Notes: a model not told the origin generated them from the sequence alone. Positions 1-7,708 are shown, counted from the first letter of the stretch. The stretch is 14,272 bases of DNA from Oscillospiraceae bacterium (GCA_029098085.1 JAQXNQ010000095.1:1-14272), one strand, 5' to 3'. Numbers and translations are program-made.

Positions 1-331
1 CACCGTCGCCAACCTGATCGACGCTGCTTCCGGTGAGAACTACGAGTGGACCGAGATGTACGCCGAGTTCGCCGCCACCGCCCGGGAAGAGGGCTTCACC
101 CGCATCGCCGACCTGTTCGAAATGGTGGGTCAGATCGAGAAAGAACACGAGGAGCGGTACCGTAAGCTGCTGGCCTCCATTCAGGAGGGCAGGGTCTTCA
201 CCGCCGAGGGCGTGACCGTTTGGGTCTGCCAGAACTGCGGCCATGTCCATGTGGGCGAGTCCGCGCCCGAGGTCTGCCCTGTCTGTGCCCATCCCCAGGC
301 TTACTTCTACCGTCAGGCCACCAACTACTGA
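1..331 (+). CDS. Rubrerythrin, 3' part (5' end outside window)
   Basis: Partial gene of about 109 residues, read in the frame starting at base 2. Rubrerythrins are cytoplasmic non-haem di-iron peroxidases that help anaerobes remove hydrogen peroxide, taking electrons through a C-terminal rubredoxin-like iron site. The piece shows the ferritin-like helix motif GENYEWTEMY near its start, then the metal-binding helix with IEKEHEERY (an E-x2-H pair), and finally the rubredoxin-like domain with two knuckles, CQNC and CPVC, followed by the usual hydrophobic PQAYF segment. The C-terminus is complete and of normal form; the N-terminal half of the di-iron domain is lost at the window edge. A strong terminator follows 14 bases after the stop, so it ends its transcription unit and is not part of the sigma factor operon downstream. 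The family call is secure; the exact subtype cannot be set without the N-terminus. Confidence 0.93.
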   Translation, partial: TVANLIDAASGENYEWTEMYAEFAATAREEGFTRIADLFEMVGQIEKEHEERYRKLLASIQEGRVFTAEGVTVWVCQNCGHVHVGESAPEVCPVCAHPQAYFYRQATNY

Positions 332-344
332 GCGCCTTTTCCTG

Positions 345-381
345 TCCCGGTCTCCCCATGGGAGACCGGGATTTTCATTTT
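345..381 (+). terminator. Rho-independent terminator after rubrerythrin
   Basis: A 12-bp perfect inverted repeat (345-356 pairing with 360-371, three-base loop CAT) is followed by TTTTCATTTTT. It lies just after the rubrerythrin stop codon and separates that gene from the sigma factor operon. Confidence 0.9.
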
Positions 382-402
382 TCGGATTTTCTGCAAAACT
401 TT

Positions 403-427
403 TGTAAGATATCCGGTTCTTCCGCGT
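403..427 (+). promoter_or_regulatory. Possible ECF-type, autoregulated promoter of the sigma/anti-sigma operon
   Basis: TGTAAG (403-408) and CGTC (424-427) are separated by 15 bases. This resembles the TGwAAC...CGT layout of promoters read by ECF sigma factors, many of which drive their own gene. No good SigA -10/-35 pair is seen in the short gap between the rubrerythrin terminator and the ribosome site at 438-443. The leader would be short, about 18 bases. Pattern match only. Confidence 0.4.
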
Positions 428-450
428 CTTTTATATGAGGAGGTGAGGGA

Positions 451-930
451 ATGGAGTTTGAACAGGTCTACCGCACCTGTTTTGATCAGGTGTTCCGGTA
501 CCTTTGCCGGCTCACCGGCGACTGCAGTCTGGCGGAAGAACTGACCGCTGAGACCTTTTTCAGGGCCATGAAGGCGCTGGACAGCTTCCGGAACGACTGC
601 CCGCTGCAGGTCTGGCTCTGCGGTATCGCCCGGCGAACCTATCTGTCCCACCTGCGGAAAAACGGCCGGATCCACACTGTGCCGGAGCCGCTCCCAGCTG
701 AAGGGCAGGATACCTTTGACGTGCTGGAGGATCAGGAGCAGGCCATGATGCTCCACCGACTGCTTCACAGCCTTCCGGAGCCCTACAAAGAAGTCTTTTC
801 CCTGCGGGTATTCGGCGAGCTGTCCTTCCGGCAGATCGGCAGCCTCTTCGGCAAAAGCGAAAACTGGGCCTGCGTGACCTTTCACCGGGCCAAGGCCAAA
901 CTGAAAGACGGAATGGAGGAATCCTTATGA
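451..930 (+). CDS. ECF (group IV) sigma-70 family RNA polymerase sigma factor
   Basis: A 159-residue protein, the normal size for a minimal two-domain ECF sigma factor that directs core RNA polymerase to stress-type promoters. Region 2 spans about residues 8-65 and includes FRYLCRLTGDCSLAEELTAE followed by the TFFRAMKALDSFR helix and WLCGIARRTYLSHLRK. A short linker follows, then region 4 (about 105-155) with LHSLPEPYKEVFSLRVFGEL, SFRQIGSLFGKSENWACV and FHRAKAKLK, the helix-turn-helix that contacts the -35 element. The start is supported by AGGAGGTGA seven to nine bases upstream. The stop overlaps the next gene's start as ATGA, and that gene is a zinc-finger membrane anti-sigma factor, so the pair should form a regulated signalling unit. 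The stimulus and regulon cannot be read from the sequence. No target genes are evident nearby, although rubrerythrin upstream is an oxidative-stress gene. Confidence 0.92.
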   Translation: MEFEQVYRTCFDQVFRYLCRLTGDCSLAEELTAETFFRAMKALDSFRNDCPLQVWLCGIARRTYLSHLRKNGRIHTVPEPLPAEGQDTFDVLEDQEQAMMLHRLLHSLPEPYKEVFSLRVFGELSFRQIGSLFGKSENWACVTFHRAKAKLKDGMEESL

Positions 931-1772
931 AGCTGCCCTGCAATCTGATCCGTGACCTGTTGCCCCTGTACGGTGAGGGGCTCTGCAGCCCTGAAACAAC
1001 TGACGCCGTTCAGGAGCATCTGGCTGTCTGTTCCGAATGCCGGGAAGCCCTGAAAAATCTTCAGCTTCCCGCTCCCCTGCCTCCCGAGCCGGCCCTTCCC
1101 CTGCGGACCCTCAAACGGGAGCTGGCCCGGCGCTGGTTTCTTTCAGTGCTGACAGCAGTGCTGCTGGTGCTGGCCCTGGCGGTCACAGCCGCAGCCTGGA
1201 TGACCCGGCGAACCCCTGTTCCCTTCAGCCCGGAGCTGATTCAGACCGAGCTGCAGTCCGACGGAAGCGTACTGGCCACCATCACCGTCCCCAACAGCGG
1301 CTTCCGGCTGCAGCGGACACGGGTTGAGAAAAACGCCTGCTTTCTGGAAATCTGGACCTATCCCCTGGCCCCCCGCTCCAGCGGCCAGCAGTTCACCCTT
1401 TCCCCCACTGAGGCGGCTTCACCCCTGTATTATACCGACTATCAGGGAGAAGATCACCTGCTGTGGGGAGAAGCGGACGGCGGCGTGCAGACTCTGCCGC
1501 GACTGGTGCTCAGTTACTATCTGCTGCTGGATTTGGGCATCCTGCTGCTCTCGGCTCTGCTCCTTTTTCTGCTGCGCAGACAAAAACCGCGGCGTGTCCC
1601 GGCTCATATGCTGCTGTTTTCCGGCTGTTACCTGATCGCCCACCTCTGTATCAAAGGCTTCTCCGGCCTGTCCATGGACGCCGGACGGGATTTTCTTTTC
1701 ATCCTGTCCGCCGCAGCCCTCCTTTCCGGGTCGGCATTGGCCGCCGGGCGGCTCCGGCAGCTGTCCCGCTGA
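927..1772 (+). CDS. Membrane anti-sigma factor with N-terminal zf-HC2 zinc finger
   Basis: A 281-residue protein translationally coupled to the ECF sigma gene by a 4-base ATGA overlap. The N-terminus has the zinc-finger anti-sigma pattern: CNLIRDLLPLYGEGLCS with Cys5, then EHLAVCSEC with His31, Cys35 and Cys38. This cytoplasmic domain is expected to hold the sigma factor inactive. A first membrane helix runs about residues 70-92. A region of roughly 100 residues (93-192) follows and is probably extracytoplasmic. Three more hydrophobic segments lie at about 193-216, 226-247 and 257-275. Most RsiW-type anti-sigmas have a single membrane helix, so the extra C-terminal helices are less usual and may take part in sensing. 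The assignment as anti-sigma rests on the motif and the coupling; the signal is unknown. No gene follows in the operon. Confidence 0.85.
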   Translation: MKLPCNLIRDLLPLYGEGLCSPETTDAVQEHLAVCSECREALKNLQLPAPLPPEPALPLRTLKRELARRWFLSVLTAVLLVLALAVTAAAWMTRRTPVPFSPELIQTELQSDGSVLATITVPNSGFRLQRTRVEKNACFLEIWTYPLAPRSSGQQFTLSPTEAASPLYYTDYQGEDHLLWGEADGGVQTLPRLVLSYYLLLDLGILLLSALLLFLLRRQKPRRVPAHMLLFSGCYLIAHLCIKGFSGLSMDAGRDFLFILSAAALLSGSALAAGRLRQLSR

Positions 1773-1869
1773 CGGCCAGGGCTGCTTCCAATCTGTATCA
1801 GAACACAGACTCTCTGCACAAAACAGACGCGGTCTTTTACCCTCTTCTTACAAATCCGCCGTCCCGCCC

Positions 1870-1898
1870 TTGACATTTGGGCTGGACGACGATATGCT
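1870..1898 (+). promoter_or_regulatory. Possible SigA promoter upstream of the GH92 gene
   Basis: TTGACA (1870-1875) and TATGCT (1893-1898) are 17 bases apart: a perfect -35 and a 4/6 -10. It is the best promoter match in the 293-base gap between the anti-sigma gene and the mannosidase gene, and would give a leader of about 160 bases. The terminator-like hairpin immediately downstream complicates the reading. Confidence 0.5.
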
Positions 1899-1904
1899 TT
1901 TCAT

Positions 1905-1936
1905 GGGGCTGCAGCAGCAGCGCCCGTTTTTTCAGT
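1905..1936 (+). terminator. Terminator-like hairpin between anti-sigma gene and GH92 gene
   Basis: GGGGCTGC (1905-1912) pairs with GCAGCGCCC (1917-1925) with one bulged G and the loop AGCA, followed by GTTTTTT. It could end the sigma/anti-sigma transcript, whose stop is 133 bases upstream. Because it lies after the candidate GH92 promoter it might also act on that gene's leader, but a transcript only about 30 bases long would be a poor substrate for intrinsic termination. Confidence 0.55.
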
Positions 1937-2065
1937 GAATCTGTGCAGGAACACGGACGCTTTTCCAGTCGTCCGCCCCTGCCGTGTACAAAAGTCCCGG
2001 CAGGCAGGTTCTGCTCACCGGGGCAGGCAATATCGCAGAATCACGACGCAGCAAGGAGAATGAAT

Positions 2066-4288
2066 ATGGAACTGTTTCAGTATGTAGACCCCATCGTCGG
2101 CACGGTCGGTGACATCCCCAACGGCGGTATCTTCCCCAACGGCCTGCCCGCTGCAGGCGGCGGCAAGACCTATCCCGGCGCAGTGGCCCCCTGGGGCATG
2201 GTGCAGTTCAGCCCTGACACCATCACCGGCGGCGACAACGGCTGTGGCTACAGCTGCCACCATGAAACCATCGAGGGCTTCAGCATCAACCATCTGTCCG
2301 GCGTGGGCTGGTACGGCGAGCTGGGCAACTTTCAGGTGATGCCGGTGACCGGCAGGCCCCCCTTCCACAGCGGCACCAATGCCCACTGCCCCTATCAGCC
2401 GGGAACCCCCGGCCGGGAATCGGCCTTCCGCCATGAAACCGAGCAGGCCGAAGCAGGTTCTTACGCCGTGACCCTGGACCGGTACGGCATCCGGGCCGAG
2501 ACCACCGTCACCCTCCGCTGCGGCATCATGCGGATGGCCTTCCCCGCCTCCGGCAATCCCCGGGTGCTGATCGACCTGTCCCGCCGGGTGGGCGGCTGCT
2601 CCGAAAGCCAGCAGCTCAAGGTGCTGGAGGACAACCAGACCATCGAATGCAGCATCCGCTGCCCCTATACCTCCGGCGGCTGGGGCCACGGCGACGGACA
2701 CGTTTCCTACACCCTGCATGTCTACGCCCAGTTCAGCCACCCCTTCACCTCCTTCGGCGTCTGGGAAAACGGCGAAGATCTGGGCGAGCAACGGGAGCAC
2801 AGCGGAAAGGTTTCGGTTTTCTATGCCGACTTCCCCGAGGGAACCGAGCCGCTGCTGCTGAAGGCCGGCGTCTCCTACATCAGCGTGGAAAACGCCCGGG
2901 AAAACCTGCAGGCCGAAGCACCTCACTGGGATTTTGACCGGTACCGGGCCGATGCCGCCACCCTCTGGAACCATCAGCTGGCCCGGGTGACCGCCGAGGG
3001 CAGTAAGGCCGATCTGAAGAAGTTCTACACCTGCCTGTATCACGTTTTTCTGGATCCCCGGATCAACACCGACTGCTGCGGTGACTATGTTTCCGCCGGG
3101 CAGGTCAAGCACACCGACCGTTTCTTCAGCCGCACCGTTTTCAGCGGCTGGGATGTCTACCGCAGCGAGTTCCCGCTGCTGACCCTGCTGCAGCCCGACG
3201 CCGTCAACGACATGATCAATACCCTGATCGAAGCCGCCGATTCGGCGGACGGCCCCCTTCCCCGGTGGGAGATCTTCGGTCTGGAGACCGGCTGCATGGT
3301 GGGCGACCCCGGCGCCATCGTCCTGGCCGACGCCTACTGCAAGGGCATCCGGGACTATGACACCGAAAAGGCCTGGGAGATCTGCAAAAAGCTCACCGAG
3401 GGCGGCTACCCCGGCCGCAGCGGCCGGGAGCAGATGCTGCAGTACGGCTACATCCCCGGCGACATCTCCCAGACGGTGGAAAACGCCTTTGCCGACTGGT
3501 GCATCAGCCGCTTCGCCGACGCCTCCGGCCATCCGGAGGAAGCTGCTTCCCTGCTCCGGCAGTCCGGAAACTGGCGCAATATCTTTGACACCGACTTCGG
3601 CTGGATGCGCCGCAAGGATGAGCAGGGCCGCTGGATGGAGGAAGACGGCATCTACGACATCCGCGGCTGTGTGGAGAGCAACATCTTCCAACAGAGCTGG
3701 TTTGTCCCCCACGACATTGACAGCCTGATCGACTGCATGGGCGGCAAAGAGGTCTTCTGCGAAAAGCTGGAGCGGTTCCTGTCCGAGGCGGATCTGACCG
3801 CCCTCTGGAACGATGCCTACAACCACTCCAACGAGCCCTGCCACACGGTGGCCCATCTGTTCAATCACGCCGGGAAGCCCTGGCGCACCCAGTACTGGGT
3901 GCGGCGGATTCAGAACGAGGCCTACCGGGCCGGTGCCTTCGGCTACTGCGGCAACGAGGACGTGGGACAGATGTCGGGCTGGTTTGTATTGACCTCTCTG
4001 GGCTTCCACTCCACCACCGCTGCCAGCGGCCGCTTCGACCTGAACACCCCTTATCTGCCCAGCCAGACCATCCAGCTGGATCCCCGCTACCACAGCCGCA
4101 CCGTCAGCGACCGGCTGATCATCGAAACCGACCGGGATCCCAAAGAAAACTGGTACATCCGCAGCGTGACGCTGAACGGCGAACCCATCAACCGCAGCTA
4201 TGTGACCTGGGACGAGCTGACTGCCGGCGGCGTGCTGCATTTCGACCTGTCGCCTGAGCCCTGCGTGGATTGGGGAGTGGAGAAGTGA
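2066..4288 (+). CDS. Glycoside hydrolase family 92 alpha-mannosidase, probably cytoplasmic
   Basis: A 740-residue protein matching GH92 along its whole length. GH92 enzymes are calcium-dependent, inverting exo-alpha-mannosidases that trim mannose from N-glycans or yeast mannan. Family blocks appear in order: YVDPIVGT near the N-terminus; YPGAVAPWGMVQFSPDT and GFSINHLSG in the N-terminal beta domain; FYTCLYHVFLDPRINTD; FSGWDVYRSEFPLLTLLQPD; the WEIFGLETGCMVGDP region (about residue 400); CVESNIFQQSWFVPHD (about 537, likely carrying the catalytic acid Glu); NEPCHTVAHLFNHAGKPW (about 590); and GNEDVGQMSGW (about 629, expected to supply the base Asp). Assignment of catalytic residues is from memory of the family. 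The start at 2066 is chosen over ATG 2060 because GGAG (2055-2058) has proper spacing only to 2066. There is no signal peptide, so it probably acts on imported oligosaccharides, yet no transporter gene is nearby. The stop codon is embedded in the first unit of a hairpin array. Confidence 0.93.
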   Translation: MELFQYVDPIVGTVGDIPNGGIFPNGLPAAGGGKTYPGAVAPWGMVQFSPDTITGGDNGCGYSCHHETIEGFSINHLSGVGWYGELGNFQVMPVTGRPPFHSGTNAHCPYQPGTPGRESAFRHETEQAEAGSYAVTLDRYGIRAETTVTLRCGIMRMAFPASGNPRVLIDLSRRVGGCSESQQLKVLEDNQTIECSIRCPYTSGGWGHGDGHVSYTLHVYAQFSHPFTSFGVWENGEDLGEQREHSGKVSVFYADFPEGTEPLLLKAGVSYISVENARENLQAEAPHWDFDRYRADAATLWNHQLARVTAEGSKADLKKFYTCLYHVFLDPRINTDCCGDYVSAGQVKHTDRFFSRTVFSGWDVYRSEFPLLTLLQPDAVNDMINTLIEAADSADGPLPRWEIFGLETGCMVGDPGAIVLADAYCKGIRDYDTEKAWEICKKLTEGGYPGRSGREQMLQYGYIPGDISQTVENAFADWCISRFADASGHPEEAASLLRQSGNWRNIFDTDFGWMRRKDEQGRWMEEDGIYDIRGCVESNIFQQSWFVPHDIDSLIDCMGGKEVFCEKLERFLSEADLTALWNDAYNHSNEPCHTVAHLFNHAGKPWRTQYWVRRIQNEAYRAGAFGYCGNEDVGQMSGWFVLTSLGFHSTTAASGRFDLNTPYLPSQTIQLDPRYHSRTVSDRLIIETDRDPKENWYIRSVTLNGEPINRSYVTWDELTAGGVLHFDLSPEPCVDWGVEK

Positions 4289-4404
4289 AATTTTCCGCTT
4301 TGCGGAAAGTGATATATTCTGCTGCGCAGAATGTGAAATGATCCTTCGGATCGTGAAAGTTCCCGCTTTGCGGGATATGAAGGTGAATCAGGGCTGCGCC
4401 CCTT
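4285..4404 (+). repeat. Tandem array of five short triloop hairpins with GTGAAAT-like spacers
   Basis: Five small inverted repeats follow one another at about 22-30-base intervals: 4292-4308 (7-bp arms TTTCCGC/GCGGAAA), 4316-4332 (7-bp arms ATTCTGC/GCAGAAT), 4340-4352 (GATCC/GGATC), 4361-4375 (TCCCGC/GCGGGA) and 4391-4401 (GGGC/GCCC). All have a three-base loop closed by C:G, with loops TTT, TGC, TTC, TTT and TGC. The spacers are variants of one word: GTGAAA (4285), GTGATAT (4309), GTGAAAT (4333), GTGAAAG (4353) and GGTGAATC (4382). The stem sequences differ while the pairing is kept. The first GTGAAA contains the GH92 stop codon. I do not know an established name for this element. Confidence 0.8.
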
Positions 4405-4438
4405 GAAAATGAACAGGGCAGCTCGCTGTACAGCATGA

Positions 4439-4466
4439 AACCCCGCCTGCGTGAACAGGCGGGGTT
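4439..4466. terminator. Strong hairpin between convergent GH92 and phosphoesterase genes
   Basis: An 11-bp perfect stem (AACCCCGCCTG 4439-4449 with CAGGCGGGGTT 4456-4466, loop CGTGAA) ends two bases from the phosphoesterase stop and follows the hairpin array. It probably ends transcription from both sides. The following tracts are only moderately T-rich (CTTCATTT on the plus strand, TCATG on the minus), so its efficiency is uncertain. Confidence 0.65.
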
Positions 4467-4468
4467 CT

Positions 4469-5197
4469 TCATTTCCGCGGATCGTTGACCGCTGTCAGCT
4501 CGTCGGTCAGGGCCCGCACCTTCTGATAGAGCAGGCAGGTATTCCGCCGCCAGATGATCATATCCCGGTGGAAATGCCCGGCAAACCACATCTTCCACTC
4601 GGCTTTTTCCTCCACTTCGCTGAGGAAATCCTCGGTGGGATTGAGGATGATGTCCAGCGGCATCAGCTGGGTCAGCTCCTCCCGGATCATCCGGGCGCTG
4701 ACGGTATGGGTAACGATATAGTCCACCTTCCAGCCAACCCGGTCGAGATTAGCCCTCGCCTCGGCAATCTCCGCCTCAGAAGCCACCTCCTCCGGCCACC
4801 AGCTGACCCCCAGCTTCCGCGCCCACAGGTCATGGGAAGGTGCACCGCCGAAGGTGAAGAGGGTCTGACCATCGATGTTGTAGACCTGCCCCCGCATCAG
4901 GTGGAGGATGTTCTTCCGGATCCGATGCACCTTGCCGCCATTCCACATTTCCACCGGATACCGGTTCAAAAGGGGATGATTCTCGTGGTTGCCGTCCACA
5001 AACAGGGTGGTGAAATTCTTCCGCTGATACCAGTCCAGCCACCATTTGTCCCGGGAGCCGCCGTCCCAGATGCAGCCGAAGTCGCCGCAGATAATCAGAA
5101 AGTCCTCCCGGGTCAGCCGCTTCTGCAGCGGAAAGGCCCGCCCGCTGAGCTTGCCGGTGTCGATGTGGCCGTGGGTGTCTCCGGTGAAATAAATCAT
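4469..5197 (-). CDS. Calcineurin-like metallophosphoesterase
   Basis: A protein of about 242 residues with the full set of calcineurin-superfamily metal ligands: GDTHGH at the N-terminus, CGDFG (about 40), GNHEN (about 70), THT (about 165) and GHFHRD (about 210). These motifs bind a two-metal centre that hydrolyses phosphomonoesters or phosphodiesters; the substrate cannot be named from the sequence. Two starts are possible. ATG at 5203 touches the GGAGGAGG ribosome site (5204-5211), while ATG at 5197 is six bases away, so the latter is preferred; the difference is two residues. There is no signal peptide, so it is cytoplasmic. It is the last gene on the minus strand after gpmI, but the gpmI terminator lies immediately before its ribosome site, leaving no room for a separate promoter. 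It therefore depends on readthrough or on a promoter within the end of gpmI. Confidence 0.88.
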   Translation of the reverse strand: MIYFTGDTHGHIDTGKLSGRAFPLQKRLTREDFLIICGDFGCIWDGGSRDKWWLDWYQRKNFTTLFVDGNHENHPLLNRYPVEMWNGGKVHRIRKNILHLMRGQVYNIDGQTLFTFGGAPSHDLWARKLGVSWWPEEVASEAEIAEARANLDRVGWKVDYIVTHTVSARMIREELTQLMPLDIILNPTEDFLSEVEEKAEWKMWFAGHFHRDMIIWRRNTCLLYQKVRALTDELTAVNDPRK

Positions 5198-5217
5198 ACG
5201 CATCCTCCTCCAAACAT

Positions 5218-5253
5218 AAAAGCCATGGACAACAACCGCCGTCCATGGCTTTT
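5218..5253 (-). terminator. Terminator of gpmI, abutting the next gene's ribosome site
   Basis: A 13-bp perfect inverted repeat (AAAAGCCATGGAC 5218-5230 with GTCCATGGCTTTT 5241-5253, ten-base loop) reads on the minus strand as GCCATGGAC...GTCCATGGC followed by TTTTATGTTT. It starts 15 bases after the gpmI stop and ends only six bases before the GGAGGAGG site of the phosphoesterase gene. Confidence 0.85.
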
Positions 5254-5267
5254 TTCGCAGAAAAGGC

Positions 5268-6788
5268 TTATTTGGCGATGAGGCTCTCGCCGGTCATCTC
5301 CTTGGGCTGCTCCAGACCCATCAGCTCCAGCATGGTGGGAGCCAGGTCAGCCAGCCGTCCGCCTTCCTTGAGGGTACAGGGATAGCCTGCCAGAATCAGG
5401 GGAACGGGGTTGGTGGTATGAGCAGTGAAGGGAGAGCCGTCGGGCTCGTACATCTTCTCGGCGTTGCCGTGGTCGGCGGTGATCAGCGCCGCGCCGCCCT
5501 TTTTGAGGATGGCTTCCACCGTGCGGCCCACGCAGGTGTCCACCGCCTCCACAGCGGCCTTGGCGGCGTCAAAGATGCCGGTATGGCCCACCATGTCGCA
5601 GTTGGCCCAGTTGAGGATGATGGTGTCGTACTTGTCCTCCTCGATGGCCTTGACCACCGCGTCGGTGACCTCGTAGGCGCTCATCTCGGGCTTCAGGTCG
5701 AAGGTCTCCACATCGGGAGAGGGGATCAGGATCCGGTCCTCGCCGGGGAAGGTCTTTTCCTCGCCGCCGTTGAAGAAGAAGGTCACATGGGCGTACTTCT
5801 GGGTCTCGGCAATCCGCAGCTGGGTCTTGCCGCACTGGCTCACATACTCGCCGAAGGTCATGGTCAGCGCTTCGGGGGGATAGGCCACCTCCACATTAGG
5901 CATGGTGGCGTCGTACTGAGCCATGCAGATATACTTCAGGGGGAAGAAGCCGTTTCTCCGCTCAAAGCCCTTGAAATCGGGATCCACATAGGCCCGGGTG
6001 ATCTGACGGGCGCGGTCGGGACGGAAGTTGAAGAAGATCACGCTGTCGTTTGCCTTGATGGTGCCCTCAGGAGTGACCACGGTGGGCAGCATGAACTCGT
6101 CGGTGACGCCGTTTTCATAGCTCTTCTCGATGGCGCCCACGGGGCAGCAGCCCTTGACGCCCTCGCCGTACACCATGGCGGCATAGGCCTTCTCCACCCG
6201 ATCCCAGGCGTTGTCCCGGTCCATGGCGTAGAAGCGGCCGGCGATGGTGGCCACCTGGCCCACGCCGATCTCCTTCATCTTGTCGCAGAGCTGCCGCATA
6301 AAGTCGGCTGCGGAGGACGGAGGAACGTCACGGCCGTCCAGGAAGCAGTGGACATAAACCTTTTCCAGGCCGTTGGCCTTGGCCATCTGCAGCAGGCCGT
6401 ACAGGTGCTCGTTGTGGGAATGAACGCCACCGTCGGACAGCAGGCCCATCAGGTGCAGGGCAGAGCCGTTCGCTTTGCAGTTCTCCATGGCGGAGAGCAG
6501 AGCGGGATTCTTGAAGAACACGCCGTCCTGAATATCCTTGGTGATCTTGACCAGCATCTGGTACACAACGCGGCCGGCGCCGATGTTGGTGTGGCCCACC
6601 TCAGAGTTGCCCATCTGTCCGTCGGGCAGGCCCACATCCAGACCGGACGCACCGATCAGGGTATGGGGGCACTCGCTCATGTATTTGTCCAGATTGGGGG
6701 TATTGGCGGCAGTGATGGCGTTGCCGTAATCAGACGTGCTCTTGCCGAAGCCGTCCAGAATCAGCAGCGCAACGGGTCTTTTGGACAT
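5268..6788 (-). CDS. gpmI: 2,3-bisphosphoglycerate-independent phosphoglycerate mutase
   Basis: A 506-residue cytoplasmic glycolytic enzyme that interconverts 3- and 2-phosphoglycerate through a phosphoserine intermediate, using two Mn2+ ions. It has the family's usual length. Visible residues include Asp12 in LILDGFG, the phosphorylated Ser62 in MGNSEVGHTN, His123 in GGVHSHNEHL, and the CFLDGRDVPPSS loop (about 148-159). The C-terminal metal ligands are in NCDMVGHTG, ITADHGNAEKM and AHTTNPVP. The numbering agrees with the Bacillus enzymes when translation starts at 6788. The start at 6788 has GGAGG (6798-6802) nine bases upstream. An in-frame extension to 6863 is rejected because it adds an Arg/Cys-rich stretch unlike the family. 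It follows tpiA by 75 bases, which contain a terminator-like hairpin, and is itself followed by a strong terminator. Nothing appears broken. Confidence 0.97.
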   Translation of the reverse strand: MSKRPVALLILDGFGKSTSDYGNAITAANTPNLDKYMSECPHTLIGASGLDVGLPDGQMGNSEVGHTNIGAGRVVYQMLVKITKDIQDGVFFKNPALLSAMENCKANGSALHLMGLLSDGGVHSHNEHLYGLLQMAKANGLEKVYVHCFLDGRDVPPSSAADFMRQLCDKMKEIGVGQVATIAGRFYAMDRDNAWDRVEKAYAAMVYGEGVKGCCPVGAIEKSYENGVTDEFMLPTVVTPEGTIKANDSVIFFNFRPDRARQITRAYVDPDFKGFERRNGFFPLKYICMAQYDATMPNVEVAYPPEALTMTFGEYVSQCGKTQLRIAETQKYAHVTFFFNGGEEKTFPGEDRILIPSPDVETFDLKPEMSAYEVTDAVVKAIEEDKYDTIILNWANCDMVGHTGIFDAAKAAVEAVDTCVGRTVEAILKKGGAALITADHGNAEKMYEPDGSPFTAHTTNPVPLILAGYPCTLKEGGRLADLAPTMLELMGLEQPKEMTGESLIAK

Positions 6789-6815
6789 GGGAAGCATCCT
6801 CCTTCTGTTGCATGG

Positions 6816-6847
6816 AAAACCGGAAGCGGAGCAGCTCCGCCTCCGGT
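6816..6847 (-). terminator. Terminator-like hairpin between tpiA and gpmI
   Basis: ACCGGA (6819-6824) and GCGGAG (6826-6831) pair with CTCCGC (6835-6840) and TCCGGT (6842-6847) around one A/C mismatch with a three-base loop. On the minus strand the stem is followed by TTTTCC. It sits entirely in the 75-base intergenic gap and probably reduces transcription into gpmI or protects the 3' end of the upstream message. Confidence 0.65.
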
Positions 6848-6863
6848 CTGTTGTGTGGGACAA

Positions 6864-7634
<771 letters not shown>

Positions 7635-7664
7635 GGGAAACTACCTCCGTACTATTCTCGTTGG

Positions 7665-7708
7665 AAAACAAAGAGCTTCCGCCAGCCGCAGCAGGCGGAC
7701 GGAAGCTC
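7665..7708 (-). terminator. Terminator-like hairpin between pgk and tpiA
   Basis: GAGCTTCCG (7673-7681) pairs perfectly with CGGAAGCTC (7700-7708), with further inner pairing of CC/GG around a loop of about ten bases. On the minus strand the stem is followed by TTTGTTTTCC. It lies 21 bases after the pgk stop and before the tpiA ribosome site. Confidence 0.65.

Noticed and set aside
2015..4240. 741-residue minus-strand frame opposite the GH92 gene
   Set aside because: It mirrors a GC-rich gene in the antisense frame, has low-complexity Val/Gly/Ala-rich sequence with no family likeness, and is opposed by clear GH92 homology.
4285..4466. CRISPR array
   Set aside because: The repeats are short words of about seven bases and the intervening segments are themselves palindromic. 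There are no identical 24-40 base repeats and no cas genes.
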